Counted from the stretch's first letter, positions 1 through 5,780 are shown. The stretch: 6,350 bases of DNA from Firmicutes bacterium UBA6132 (GCA_002435835.1 DIVM01000241.1:1-6350); one strand, 5' to 3'. The notes: a model not told the origin generated them from the sequence alone. Program-made: numbers and translations.

Positions 1-450
1 ATCAACAGGAATTTTTTCTCCAGGTCTTACTATTACTCTTTCGCCTTTTAAAACTTCATCTGGAGATACTTTAATTTCTTTTCCATCTCTGTACACGGAT
101 GCTGTGGTAGGAGCCAAGTCCAGCAATGATTTTAAAGAAGACCGAGTTTTTTCCAGTGTTCTTGCCTCTAAATACGAACCAAACGTAAATAAAAATGTTA
201 CAGCGGCTGCTTCCCAGTATTCTCTTATAAATATTGCTCCGACTACCGCAACAGTCACGAGAGCTTCAATTCCAAGAACTTTGTATCTCAATGCTCCTAT
301 CGCATTTTTTGCTATTGAATATCCTGCAACAACAGAGGCTGCGATCATCGATCCGTCGGTTATAAAAGCATCTGCATTTATATATTTCAATAGAAAGGAT
401 AATAATATTAATATTCCAGATATTATTACTGTATTTTTTTTGTTTTTCAA
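1..450 (-). CDS. Heavy-metal-translocating P-type ATPase, N-terminal part (runs off the window)
   Basis: The first 150 residues of a P1B-type ATPase, an inner-membrane metal exporter or importer driven by ATP. Start is TTG at 450, chosen because AAGGAGG lies 8 nt upstream and no earlier start is possible. Seen: four hydrophobic segments at about residues 8-22, 34-54, 59-75 and 78-95, then the start of the actuator domain, with LAPTTASVYRDGKE (about 112-125) and PGEKIPVD at 143-150, where the window ends. The spacing and the TLEKTRSSLKSLLDLAP stretch resemble the Cd/Zn (CadA/ZntA) and related branches more than copper CopA, but the metal-defining CPx motif of the later membrane helix is outside the window, so the ion is unknown. 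There is no N-terminal metal-binding domain: one is encoded separately 72 nt upstream. The phosphorylation (DKTGT) and nucleotide-binding domains should lie beyond position 1. Confidence 0.93.
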   Translation of the reverse strand, partial: MKNKKNTVIISGILILLSFLLKYINADAFITDGSMIAASVVAGYSIAKNAIGALRYKVLGIEALVTVAVVGAIFIREYWEAAAVTFLFTFGSYLEARTLEKTRSSLKSLLDLAPTTASVYRDGKEIKVSPDEVLKGERVIVRPGEKIPVD

Positions 451-458
451 AATATTTT

Positions 459-465
459 CCTCCTT
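459..465 (-). promoter_or_regulatory. Ribosome binding site that fixes the ATPase TTG start
   Basis: AAGGAGG on the minus strand, 8 nt before TTG at 450. It supports the unusual TTG start; the next in-frame ATG is about 34 codons inside the protein, after the first membrane segment. Confidence 0.8.
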
Positions 466-476
466 ATTATATCAAT

Positions 477-518
477 GGGAAGGACGAAGGCCCTCCCCAA
501 CATTGCTAAGTTGCAATG
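477..518 (-). promoter_or_regulatory. Two hairpins in the HMA protein-ATPase spacer
   Basis: The 72-nt intercistronic spacer holds two inverted repeats. CATTGC/GCAATG (501-506 with 513-518) has a 6-nt loop. A GC-rich one (477-483 with 491-497) forms a 7-bp stem on the minus strand including one G-U pair, with a 7-nt loop. No T-run follows either, so they do not look like full terminators. They could adjust the ratio of the two products through mRNA processing or stability; this is inference. Confidence 0.5.
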
Positions 519-522
519 ATTA

Positions 523-738
523 TTATTTTACGTTCAGTACTTCGTATCCTAAATCAGTAATAACCTTTGTTATTTTTTCTGAATCAATTTTTGTTTCATC
601 ATAGTTGATTTTAGCTTTGCTTGCGTTGAATAGAACATTTACATCATCAACCCCATCAACTTTGTTTAATGCTGCTTCAATTTTTTTAGCACATGTTGGG
701 CATACCAACTCTTCTAATTGTAATGTAACTTTTTTCAT
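523..738 (-). CDS. Stand-alone heavy-metal-associated (HMA) domain protein, metallochaperone-like
   Basis: A 71-residue protein that is a single HMA domain (beta-alpha-beta-beta-alpha-beta ferredoxin-like fold). The metal site is CPTC at residues 13-16, in ELVCPTCAKKIE; the usual GM-x-C-x-x-C methionine is replaced (LVCPTC). The GVDDVNVLFNASKAKINYDE and ITDLGYEV stretches are typical of the fold. Start ATG at 738 has AGGAGG 8 nt upstream. It is the first gene of an apparent operon with the P-type ATPase 72 nt downstream, which lacks its own HMA domain, so this protein probably delivers metal to the pump or acts as its detached regulatory domain. This reads as a split version of the usual HMA-ATPase fusion. 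Which metal (Cu, Zn, Cd or other) cannot be told. Confidence 0.93.
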   Translation of the reverse strand: MKKVTLQLEELVCPTCAKKIEAALNKVDGVDDVNVLFNASKAKINYDETKIDSEKITKVITDLGYEVLNVK

Positions 739-746
739 CTATATTT

Positions 747-752
747 CCTCCT
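747..752 (-). promoter_or_regulatory. Ribosome binding site of the HMA protein
   Basis: AGGAGG on the minus strand, 8 nt from ATG at 738. Confidence 0.75.
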
Positions 753-778
753 GCTATTATAATTTTTATTATGTTTTG

Positions 779-820
779 AGTATAATGCAAAGTATATGAA
801 AAAACTTTGATGTATATCAA
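779..820 (-). promoter_or_regulatory. Putative FNR/Crp-type operator (807-820) and promoter of the metal operon
   Basis: On the minus strand TTGATATACATCAA (807-820) is a perfect match to the TTGAT-N4-ATCAA consensus of FNR-like members of the Crp/Fnr family. A -10-like TATACT lies at 784-779. If transcription starts at A772, the box is centred at -41.5, the classic class II activator position, and the -35 region is poor (AAGTTT), as expected for an activator-dependent promoter. The 5' leader would be about 34 nt, ending in the HMA protein RBS. The regulator gene is not in the window. Consensus and spacing are seen; regulation by an FNR-like protein is inferred. Confidence 0.6.
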
Positions 821-1078
821 TTTTAAAAAATATTTCACAAAAATTATTAAACCAATGAGTTATACCATTCAATCAAAGGAAAATCTGTAATAAATGCTTC
901 ATTGATAATATTAAATAAAAAATGACCATATTACATAATTTCAAATAGGGTTATCGACATGAAAGATTATTATTCATTGATATACCAGTCCACAAGTGAA
1001 AGTTTCATAAAGTAATTAAAGAAAATTCAGAAATTCTTATTTAGCAAAACGAAGCATAATAAAACATAGCTTCAAAGC
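821..1078. other. AT-rich stretch without a supported gene
   Basis: No convincing gene. A minus-strand open stretch ending with a TAA at 847-849 reads EAFITDFPLIEWYNSLV, which looks like the tail of a protein, and a plus-strand mini-ORF of 18 codons begins at ATG 959. Neither matches a family I recognise. A GAAGC/GCTTC inverted repeat lies at 1051-1073. Confidence 0.4.
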
Positions 1079-1114
1079 CCGACATAAGCATTATTTTTTT
1101 AGTGCTTTTGTCGG
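1079..1114. repeat. Long hairpin (imperfect palindrome) of 15 positions per arm
   Basis: Arms 1079-1093 and 1100-1114 pair with one mismatch (1085/1108) and one G-T pair around a loop of six T. The outer arm is CCGACA/TGTCGG. No T-run follows on either side, so it is not a standard terminator. It sits just downstream of the IS256-like relic and may belong to a mobile-element end. Confidence 0.55.
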
Positions 1115-1239
1115 ACTTTCAATTATTATAATTAACAAATTTATAAAAAGGTGTACATTTTTTAGAAAATTAAATATTAGCGTAGTGATCCATTTACATT
1201 GATAGGTATATATAGTAGCCTTAATTGTTGGAAAAGCCT

Positions 1240-1378
1240 TATTTATAAGAAATGTTCCGCCTAATAGATCTTTAAGCACATCTTGGATGTCTTCTGCATA
1301 TTTAATGTCATATTAATTTATTAAAGCTGCTATGATGGTTTGTTTTACCTCTGACAAATTTGTCAAGTAGAGCTCGAT
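1240..1378 (-). pseudogene. IS256-family transposase relic (N-terminal fragment, internal stop)
   Basis: On the minus strand the frame starting near 1357 reads LSEVKQTIIAALIN-stop-YDIKYAEDIQDVLKDLLGGT. The YDIKxAEDIQxxLKDLLGGT segment is the well-known N-terminal region of IS256-family (mutator-type, DDE) transposases. A TAA at 1313-1315 interrupts the frame just before YDIK. After LLGGT (about 1250) the sequence stops resembling the family: the expected MLEAEM and HLGY segments are absent, and the frame runs on to a stop at 1091-1093 as low-complexity hydrophobic residues. So only about 40 residues of an original protein of roughly 400 remain, and no catalytic DDE residue is left. Family call is from memory of the motif; no search was run. 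Confidence 0.72.
1352..1365. repeat. Perfect 14-bp palindrome TGACAAATTTGTCA
   Basis: TGACAAATTTGTCA is self-complementary over all 14 bases. It overlaps the first codons of the IS256-like relic, so it may be an operator-like site or chance in AT-rich DNA. Confidence 0.45.
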
Positions 1379-1473
1379 ATTTAAATAAATATGATTCTAA
1401 AAGTTGTATTTACGGAGTATTTTCAAAAATAATGCAAATATAAGAAGTAATAAGACGTTGAAAACCCAATATG

Positions 1474-1490
1474 TGTCGAATTATGTCGAA
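1474..1490 (+). promoter_or_regulatory. Tandem Spo0A boxes (two TGTCGAA, 10 bp apart)
   Basis: TGTCGAA occurs at 1474-1480 and again at 1484-1490 in the same orientation, exactly one helical turn apart. TGTCGAA is the consensus 0A box, and tandem head-to-tail boxes at this spacing are a known arrangement for a Spo0A dimer, as at abrB. No intact gene starts nearby, so the gene it once controlled may have been lost. The match is seen; Spo0A binding is inferred. Confidence 0.5.
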
Positions 1491-1545
1491 AAACTATAGT
1501 TGAGTGGGAATAAAAATATGCTTAAAATGGAGATAGGATTGGTGT

Positions 1546-1600
1546 GATGCATAAAACAAAAGGATGAGCCTGATTTATCCGACTCACCTAAGTATGCATC
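1546..1600. repeat. Two-part inverted repeat, possible structured RNA
   Basis: GATGCATA (1546-1553) pairs with TATGCATC (1593-1600). Inside, AGG-TGAG (1561-1568, one bulged A) pairs with CTCACCT (1583-1589) around a 14-nt loop. No T-run follows. It matches no RNA class I can name. The wider stretch 1379-1676 holds no supported gene. Confidence 0.4.
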
Positions 1601-1676
1601 CTCAAACACATACCCTAATTGTAATATATTATATACTACAACAGAAAATGATTTGATATATAACATATATTGTTGT

Positions 1677-1809
1677 AAATTCAATACTATTATCTTATGT
1701 TCCTCGGGCAAATCTGGGGCAAATTCTTTGGGAAACGAGGTGAAACAGTATGTCAATTGCGACATCTTAATTGAGGAATTCATTGAGAATTCAATGAATT
1801 CCTACTATC
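1677..1809 (+). repeat. Direct repeat, copy 1 (about 133 bp)
   Basis: This stretch recurs in the same orientation at 6218-6350, where the window ends, so the true repeat may be longer. It opens with GGGCAAATCTGGGGCAAAT (1706-1724), identical in both copies. A variable 16-17 nt follows with a one-base length difference, then 45 bp with 43 identities (1741-1785 against 6282-6326). It contains a palindrome at 1775-1802 (12-bp perfect stem, 4-nt loop, three GAATTC sites). The 13-mer CTCGGGCAAATCT at 1703-1715 appears a third time at 2006-2018, directly behind the integrase relic stop codon. Candidate attachment site or repeated element end. Confidence 0.8.
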
Positions 1810-1896
1810 GTCTAAGCCCTGAAGATTTGAGGGGGTAAAGCTACACGCCTCAAGTATCAAGAAGAACATGATCGCGATAAAGTAAGTAATATGTAA
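1741..1896 (+). pseudogene. Frameshifted small ORF of unknown function next to a terminator
   Basis: One frame reads YVNCDILIEEFIENSMNS, then YYRLSPEDLRG, and stops at TAA 1836-1838. The next frame continues with GKATRLKYQEEHDRDKVSNM and stops at 1894-1896. Removing one G from the five-G run at 1831-1835 joins them as LRGKATRLKYQEEHDRD. The joined sequence has protein-like composition, charged and coiled-coil-like at its end, and a terminator begins 14 nt after the second stop, so this looks like the real 3' end of a gene hit by a one-base insertion. In the second repeat copy the frame IEEFIGSVMNSYY is also open, although there a CAG codon upstream is TAG. I do not recognise the family. It could instead be noncoding repeat DNA that happens to be open. 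Confidence 0.45.
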
Positions 1897-1910
1897 GAAC
1901 TTATAGATGA

Positions 1911-1951
1911 AAGGCACTGACTCCAATGGGTTAGTGTCTTCTTTGATTTTT
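1911..1951 (+). terminator. Rho-independent terminator
   Basis: A 13-bp stem (1911-1923 with 1928-1940, three G-U pairs, no mismatch), loop CAAT, tail CTTTGATTTTT. It lies 14 nt past the stop of the frameshifted plus-strand ORF. Confidence 0.72.
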
Positions 1952-2005
1952 GATAATCGTAAAAAATGAGAAGTAATTTAATTAAACGTTGTTTCTAAAA
2001 TATGT

Positions 2006-2018
2006 CTCGGGCAAATCT
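2006..2018. repeat. Third copy of the GGGCAAATCT motif, abutting the integrase 3' end
   Basis: CTCGGGCAAATCT is identical to 1703-1715 and, from CCGGGC on, close to 6244-6255. It overlaps the first base of the integrase stop codon (2018-2020). Integrase genes commonly lie beside their attachment site, so this may be part of one. Confidence 0.55.
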
Positions 2019-2224
2019 TATTTAGCTATTTTAATGATACCAATAAAAGTTTCAAGCTGAGATACTGATTTTTTTTCAACTTTCTCTATTGAGTGTAAAT
2101 AGGTTTCTGATACAGTTTCAATTGTATCTCCTAATCTTTTAGCAACAACTACAATATTCACACCAGCGTTTATCATCATGTTAGCTTGCAAATGTCTCAA
2201 ATCATGGAAAGTTATTTTAAGTAA
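2018..2224 (-). pseudogene. Tyrosine recombinase/integrase, C-terminal remnant
   Basis: About 68 residues of the catalytic domain end of a phage- or ICE-type tyrosine integrase. Seen: LLKITFHDLRHLQANMM, with the box II H-x-x-R motif (HDLRH), then AGVNIVVVAKRLGD (the LGH position is LGD, a known variant), and ETVSETYLHS carrying the likely nucleophile tyrosine. It ends IIKIAK-TAA at 2018. The frame hits TGA at 2225-2227 just before LLKITF, so the N-terminal arm-binding and core domains and the first catalytic Arg and Lys are gone. A TTG at 2200 lies inside the HDLRH motif and is not a real start. It is fused to the helicase fragment, whose stop (2212-2214) falls inside this frame, which marks a deletion or recombination junction. 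Inactive as it stands. Confidence 0.85.
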
Positions 2225-2830
2225 TCAACTTTTCCGCCATTTCTCTTAATTATTCTTTGCATTTCTAACAAAGATTCTTTTAGCACCTGTTCATCTTCAC
2301 CATAAAAAAATCTCAAATTATTTTCAGCTGCAACTTTTAAAAAGGCTACATACAATAAATTCATTGTAGCTTCGCGTCTTGTTTGTTGAGCCCACGTTTG
2401 TAGCTCGATAGCAGCCAATGTTAATGCTTTCTTCATGGCATCTTCATCAGATGCACGAGTTAAATCTTTTGCCAAAACAGCTGCTCTCTGTCTGCTATCA
2501 GAAAAGAGTAATACCTTTCTCCCGGCATTTGGCGTTTTTTTGTTTTCAACTTGATCAAATATTGTTGGTGGCTGAGTATAAAATTGTTCTGAAATTAAGT
2601 TGAAAAATGGCTCATTACCTTTGGTAATAAAATCTGTTGCATTTAATTTACGTTTTCCACACTTTGGACATGAACTAAATGTCAATATACCTGGTTTTCC
2701 TTTAATTTCTTTGTTGGAGTAAGCAAGACGAATAAAGCCATAATCTTCAGAATGGCTATCATCTGAATATAATTTACCGGTTAAGCTATCTAACCAAGTA
2801 ACTAAATGGTCCTTTCTTTTTCTATAGCTT
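2212..2830 (-). pseudogene. Internal fragment of a large SF2 helicase, defence-locus type
   Basis: The minus-strand frame gives about 205 meaningful residues from KRKDHLVTWLDSLTGKL (near 2820) to GGKVDYLK-TAA. Seen: a CPKCGKRK zinc-ribbon-like CxxC about 50 residues in, DFITKGNEPFFNLISEQF, and RKVLLFSDSRQRAAVLAKDL, which resembles motif IV at the start of the second RecA-like lobe. The following segment is rich in helix formers. The N-terminal Walker A and DEAH motifs and the C-terminal motifs V and VI are absent, so it cannot be active. The frame stays open to a TTG at 2901, but residues coded upstream of about 2830 (LLHFLPHHLHLNP) look non-protein and overlap a plus-strand ORF tail, so I place the junction near 2830. 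Related full-length proteins are very large helicases in phage-defence neighbourhoods (DISARM DrmA-like or DpdJ-like); that sub-family call is tentative. Confidence 0.68.
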
Positions 2831-2914
2831 ATATCTGGAAAAAGCAATATAAGGGATTGGGGGTTTAAATGTAAATGGTGCGGTAAAAAATGGAGTAGCA
2901 AAGAACAAAACTAA
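2828..2914 (+). pseudogene. 3' scrap of a plus-strand ORF with a zinc-ribbon-like end
   Basis: Starting just after a TAG at 2825-2827, the frame reads GKSNIRDWGFKCKWCGKKW and stops at TAA 2912-2914. CKWCGKKW is a zinc-ribbon half of the kind seen in transposases and DNA-binding proteins. A terminator hairpin begins at the stop codon, which favours a genuine gene end. It abuts the helicase fragment at what looks like a junction near 2828. Only 28 codons remain, and the family is unknown. Confidence 0.35.
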
Positions 2915-2967
2915 CTTCAAATTTTATCTTGATTATCAAGTGAAATTTTGAGGTTGTTTTTATTTTT
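2913..2967 (+). terminator. Rho-independent terminator behind the zinc-ribbon ORF scrap
   Basis: Arms 2913-2932 and 2936-2955 form a 20-position stem with about three mismatches and one G-T pair around a 3-nt loop. On the plus strand it is followed by GTTTTTATTTTTG. Confidence 0.6.
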
Positions 2968-2998
2968 GGGGTACAAAAATTAAAGGTCATAAAACCAT

Positions 2999-3319
2999 CT
3001 AAAAATATGATTTGTTGCAATTATCATTTTGTATTTTCTGATGCAATTTATTTAGATTAAATCCAAAGCATAACAAAAGAAATTCAACATAAACATTCTT
3101 TTTGCCTCTTGTTAAAAATCTCCTGTAACCATAATCTTCTTTTAAAGCTCCAAAGGCTCCTTCGACTTGTATTGAATGATTCATTCTTAACATCATCCCT
3201 TTTGGAGTAGTGATATTGTTTAAAGATTTTGAACATTTATCAATAAAAACTTTAGATGTATCCATTCGGCGATTTCCTTTTGCTTTGGTGCATTTTGATT
3301 TTACTGGACAATTAGAGAG
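2999..3319 (-). pseudogene. IS1182-family transposase, C-terminal third
   Basis: A minus-strand frame of about 106 residues. Upstream of the ATG at 3265 the frame continues to a TAG at 3320-3322 and still codes family-specific sequence: NCPVKSKCTKAKGNRR, the cysteine-rich CxxCxxxxxC insert of this group. Then come ITTPKGMMLRMNHSIQVEG and AFGALKEDYGYRRFLTRGKK, the C-terminal part of the DDE domain with its conserved E in SIQVEGAFG, and EFLLLCFGFNLNKLHQKIQN at the end. These are hallmarks of IS1182-family transposases. The N-terminal domain and the first two catalytic Asp are deleted. An inverted-repeat-like end lies only 29 bp away at 3348-3361, so most of the element's interior is missing. 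It overlaps no other gene. Confidence 0.85.
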
Positions 3320-3328
3320 CTACCTCTT

Positions 3329-3361
3329 ATAGAAACTTTATTTTCTATTTTGAGACAGCCC
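3329..3361. mobile_element. IS terminal end: inverted repeat and hairpin
   Basis: TTTTGAGACAGCCC at 3348-3361 reads GGGCTGTCTCAAAA on the other strand, a terminal inverted repeat common in IS1182-type elements. Next to it ATAGAAA (3329-3335) pairs with TTTCTAT (3342-3348). On the far side of the transposase scrap, GGGGTACAAAAA at 2968-2979 could be a degenerate partner. No target duplication was found. The end lies 25 bp behind the chemoreceptor stop codon. Confidence 0.65.
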
Positions 3362-3386
3362 TCCTTTCCAGGATAGTTTGATATTT

Positions 3387-5393
3387 TTAGAATTCAGTAT
3401 TATAGTTATCGTTGCATTGGTTTCCCAACTTGAATTTCCCAACAAGCATTTTCATTGTCTGTGCCTGTCCGGATAGTTCCTCGCTTGCAGCAGCATTTTC
3501 TTCAGAAGTTGCAGAATTTGTCTGCACTACGCATGCAATTTGCTCAACGCCTTTTGTTACTTGGCCTATGGAATCCGACTGATGAATTGATGCTTCAGAA
3601 ATTTGGTCAACAGTATATACAACCGCTTTTGTACTCTCTACTACTCTGAGGAGCGATTGTGCGGTTTCATTCGCAATTTTAGAACCATTTGCTACTTGTT
3701 TCATGGAATTTTCTATTAAAACAGTTGTATTTTTTGCTGCTTGTGAACTTTTACTAGCTAAACTTCTTACTTCATCTGCTACAACAGCAAAACCCTTACC
3801 TGCTGAACCAGCCCTTGCAGCTTCAACTGCAGCGTTCAGTGCAAGTATATTAGTCTGGAAAGCAATATCCTCAATGGCTTTAATAATTTTTCCAATTTCG
3901 TTTGATGAATCATTTATTTGTGACATTGCATCAATCATATTTTGCATTTGTTGGTTGCATATATTTATTTCAGCGCGGACATTACTTACATCTGTACTTG
4001 CCTCAGTTGCATGTTTTGCATTTTCCTTAACATTTGATGATATTTCAGCTATTGTTGCAGAAAGTTCTTCAATAGAACTTGCCTGTTCCGTTGAACCTTG
4101 TGCTAATGTTTGTGAGCCGTTGGCAACTTGTTCAGAACCGCTTAAAACCTGTTCTGCTGCTTCATTAATATCCGATAATACAGAGTCAAGTGATTTTGTA
4201 ATTGTAACAAGTGACTCTTTTATTGGAGCAAAATCTCCTTCAAAATTACCCTTTACTTCTACAAGCATATTGCCTTCTGAAACTTCCTTAAGGGTTTCTG
4301 TTATATCTGTAATGTAGTCACGTAGCGAGTTAACTGTTTTATTTAGTGATGTAGCTAAAATACCTATTTCATCCTTTGATTTCACCTCTACATTATCTGC
4401 ATGAAGATTGCCATCTGTTAAAAGTTCCAATCTGCTGCAGACAGTATAAATAGGATTTACTATAGATTTTGCCACTGCTGAAATTAAAATAACTCCAAGT
4501 ATAATACATAATAAGGATGATATTGTGAGGCCTGCAAATGTATACCATATAGTGGATGTCATTTCAGCAATAGGCGCAACGGCTCCGAATGAAAATCCAT
4601 CAGTATTTTTTAGAGGTGCATAGTAACAAATTCTATCACCTGTATCATACGCATATGTTTCCACATCACTTTTACCTGCGATCATGTTTTTATAAACTAC
4701 AGCAGCGGTAGCAAAAGATTTATCAGTTTTTGATTTTTCAATAAAATTTGCTCTGCTATTTACCAAATCCGGATTTTTGCTTGCAATCATACTTCCTTCT
4801 TTGTCAATTATAAATAAATTTCCGGTTTTTCCAACAACTATATCCTTAATAATGTTACTATAAACTTGTGGGCTTAGTGTCGCCATGACCACCCCTTTGT
4901 AGTTGCTGCCATTAGAAACTGGTGTGCAGACAATAACACATAATTTATTATTGATATCATATGTAGTGGTGGATATATAAGTTTCACCAGCAAGTGATTT
5001 TTGAAAATATTCCTGTTCTGCAACATTCTTGCCATTCAAATTTTTATCACTGCTTATAATCTTGCCAGTATTATCAACTATACTTAGTGATAGATATTCC
5101 TGTTCTTTCATATGCCCATCAAGAGAATTCAAAAGTTGTGTCTGGTCAACGCCAGGCTTCCCAATTACATCTAATTTTGCAATAGATTGAACGCCTGATT
5201 TTATGTCATTTAAAGAATTATTAATTATCATTTCAGCTGCCTTTCCAAAGGAGCTTAAATCTGTTTCAACATTCTGTGTGATGCTTTTGTAACTTGCAGT
5301 AATTCCAACAATTAAATTTAGAATAGCAGTTAAAAGTAATATCATAGTTGTACATACTATCAGTTTTGTTTTTAGTGATTTAAATTTATTCAT
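3387..5393 (-). CDS. Methyl-accepting chemotaxis protein with double Cache sensor
   Basis: A full-length 668-residue transmembrane chemoreceptor that signals to CheA/CheW. Domain order: short cytoplasmic start; membrane helix 1 (about 11-33); extracellular dCache-type sensor (about 40-278, with [21 protein letters not shown] and [19 protein letters not shown]); membrane helix 2 (about 281-307); HAMP (about 308-362, with [18 protein letters not shown]); a second HAMP-like segment (about 363-408); and the coiled-coil MA signalling domain (about 410-655). The hairpin tip, [20 protein letters not shown] then [19 protein letters not shown], lies at about 508-546. Probable methylation sites are SSIEEL near 439-444 and [12 protein letters not shown] near 629-640. 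The amino-acid-binding dCache signature (R-x-W) is not evident, so the ligand is unknown. There is no NWETF-type CheR tether; it ends NYNTEF. Start ATG 5393 has AGGAAGG 7 nt upstream. It is monocistronic, and its native terminator seems replaced by an IS end 25 bp downstream. Confidence 0.97.
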   Translation of the reverse strand: MNKFKSLKTKLIVCTTMILLLTAILNLIVGITASYKSITQNVETDLSSFGKAAEMIINNSLNDIKSGVQSIAKLDVIGKPGVDQTQLLNSLDGHMKEQEYLSLSIVDNTGKIISSDKNLNGKNVAEQEYFQKSLAGETYISTTTYDINNKLCVIVCTPVSNGSNYKGVVMATLSPQVYSNIIKDIVVGKTGNLFIIDKEGSMIASKNPDLVNSRANFIEKSKTDKSFATAAVVYKNMIAGKSDVETYAYDTGDRICYYAPLKNTDGFSFGAVAPIAEMTSTIWYTFAGLTISSLLCIILGVILISAVAKSIVNPIYTVCSRLELLTDGNLHADNVEVKSKDEIGILATSLNKTVNSLRDYITDITETLKEVSEGNMLVEVKGNFEGDFAPIKESLVTITKSLDSVLSDINEAAEQVLSGSEQVANGSQTLAQGSTEQASSIEELSATIAEISSNVKENAKHATEASTDVSNVRAEINICNQQMQNMIDAMSQINDSSNEIGKIIKAIEDIAFQTNILALNAAVEAARAGSAGKGFAVVADEVRSLASKSSQAAKNTTVLIENSMKQVANGSKIANETAQSLLRVVESTKAVVYTVDQISEASIHQSDSIGQVTKGVEQIACVVQTNSATSEENAAASEELSGQAQTMKMLVGKFKLGNQCNDNYNTEF

Positions 5394-5400
5394 ATTGTGC

Positions 5401-5407
5401 CCTTCCT
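5401..5407 (-). promoter_or_regulatory. Ribosome binding site of the chemoreceptor
   Basis: AGGAAGG on the minus strand, 7 nt before ATG at 5393. Confidence 0.7.
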
Positions 5408-5494
5408 TTTAGCAAATTGAATTATGTTATTTTTTTGCTTTATTACTACTAACACGATTTCTCATTATGGACATGAATTTTTATTAATAAAATA

Positions 5495-5521
5495 TTATCA
5501 GCAAGCTTATTTTAATATTTG
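5495..5521 (-). promoter_or_regulatory. Possible motility-sigma (SigD/sigma-28) promoter for the chemoreceptor
   Basis: GCTGATAA (5495-5502, minus) differs by one base from the -10 consensus GCCGATAA. CAAA (5518-5521) lies exactly 15 nt upstream, where TAAA is expected. The leader would be about 95 nt. A motility-sigma promoter fits a chemoreceptor gene, but the -35 is imperfect and the region is AT-rich. Confidence 0.4.
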
Positions 5522-5764
5522 TTAAAATCCTATGTTAGATATTCTTTTATTTTCTTTACTCTCCCTAACAAATTTCTGATTTCAGACTAAATTTCAAAAC
5601 CAATTTTATTTCCATAAAGGCTGCATCTTTCTTTAATCAATATTTATTGAAATACTAATATTACATTTTAAAGCAATACTAAATTTATATATATATAATT
5701 TTTATGTAAATAATTTAGTATACTTGTTTATTCCATAATTTACAAAAGAAACCTTTTATATACA
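5503..5764 (-). other. AT-rich leader between the sigma-54-like promoter and the chemoreceptor promoter
   Basis: No ORF of note on either strand. It holds an inverted repeat, ATACTAAATT (5676-5685) with AATTTAGTAT (5712-5721), around a 26-nt AT-rich loop. If transcription starts near 5754 the chemoreceptor mRNA has a leader of about 360 nt. I saw no known riboswitch motif in it. Confidence 0.4.
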
Positions 5765-5780
5765 TGCAATAATTATGCCA
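5765..5780 (-). promoter_or_regulatory. Sigma-54 (RpoN) type -24/-12 promoter
   Basis: TGGCATAATTATTGCA on the minus strand matches TGGCAC-N5-TTGCW at every key position except the C after TGGCA, with the GG and GC doublets at the required 12-bp separation. The predicted start is near 5754, an A. The first gene downstream in this direction is the chemoreceptor, about 360 nt away. Sigma-54 promoters need an enhancer-binding protein, and a dyad lies about 90 bp upstream. Confidence 0.65.

Noticed and set aside
104..604. Plus-strand open frame of 166 codons
   Set aside because: It overlaps the P-type ATPase and HMA gene on the other strand, has no ribosome binding site and no family resemblance.
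753..765. TATAAT-like sequence close to the HMA gene as its promoter
   Set aside because: Transcription would start within the ribosome binding site. The -10 at 779-784 with the FNR-type box is better placed.
605..799. Plus-strand open frame of 64 codons
   Set aside because: Antisense shadow of the HMA protein gene and its promoter.
959..1015. 18-codon plus-strand ORF (MKDYYSLIYQSTSESFIK)
   Set aside because: Too short, with no good ribosome binding site and no family resemblance; chance is likely in AT-rich DNA.
1091..1279. 62-codon minus-strand ORF as a gene of its own
   Set aside because: Its first residues (LKDLLGGT) belong to the IS256-like relic frame that begins upstream. The rest is low-complexity hydrophobic sequence ending at a hairpin.
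1481..1783. 100-codon minus-strand ORF
   Set aside because: It starts inside the repeat palindrome, has no ribosome binding site, runs antisense through repeat and hairpin sequence, and resembles no family I know.
2018..2200. Reading the integrase tail as a 60-residue protein starting at TTG 2200
   Set aside because: That TTG is the Leu inside the HDLRH catalytic motif. It is a truncated domain, not a start.
2418..2603. Plus-strand ORF of 61 codons
   Set aside because: Antisense shadow of the helicase fragment.
3455..4317. Two plus-strand ORFs (3455-3649 and 3703-4317)
   Set aside because: Antisense shadows of the chemoreceptor signalling domain, whose regular heptad and Ala/Ser-rich codons leave the opposite strand open.
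5394..5764. Cyclic-di-GMP or other riboswitch before the chemoreceptor
   Set aside because: Such switches are common before clostridial motility genes, but the leader is almost pure AT with no conserved GEMM-type core.
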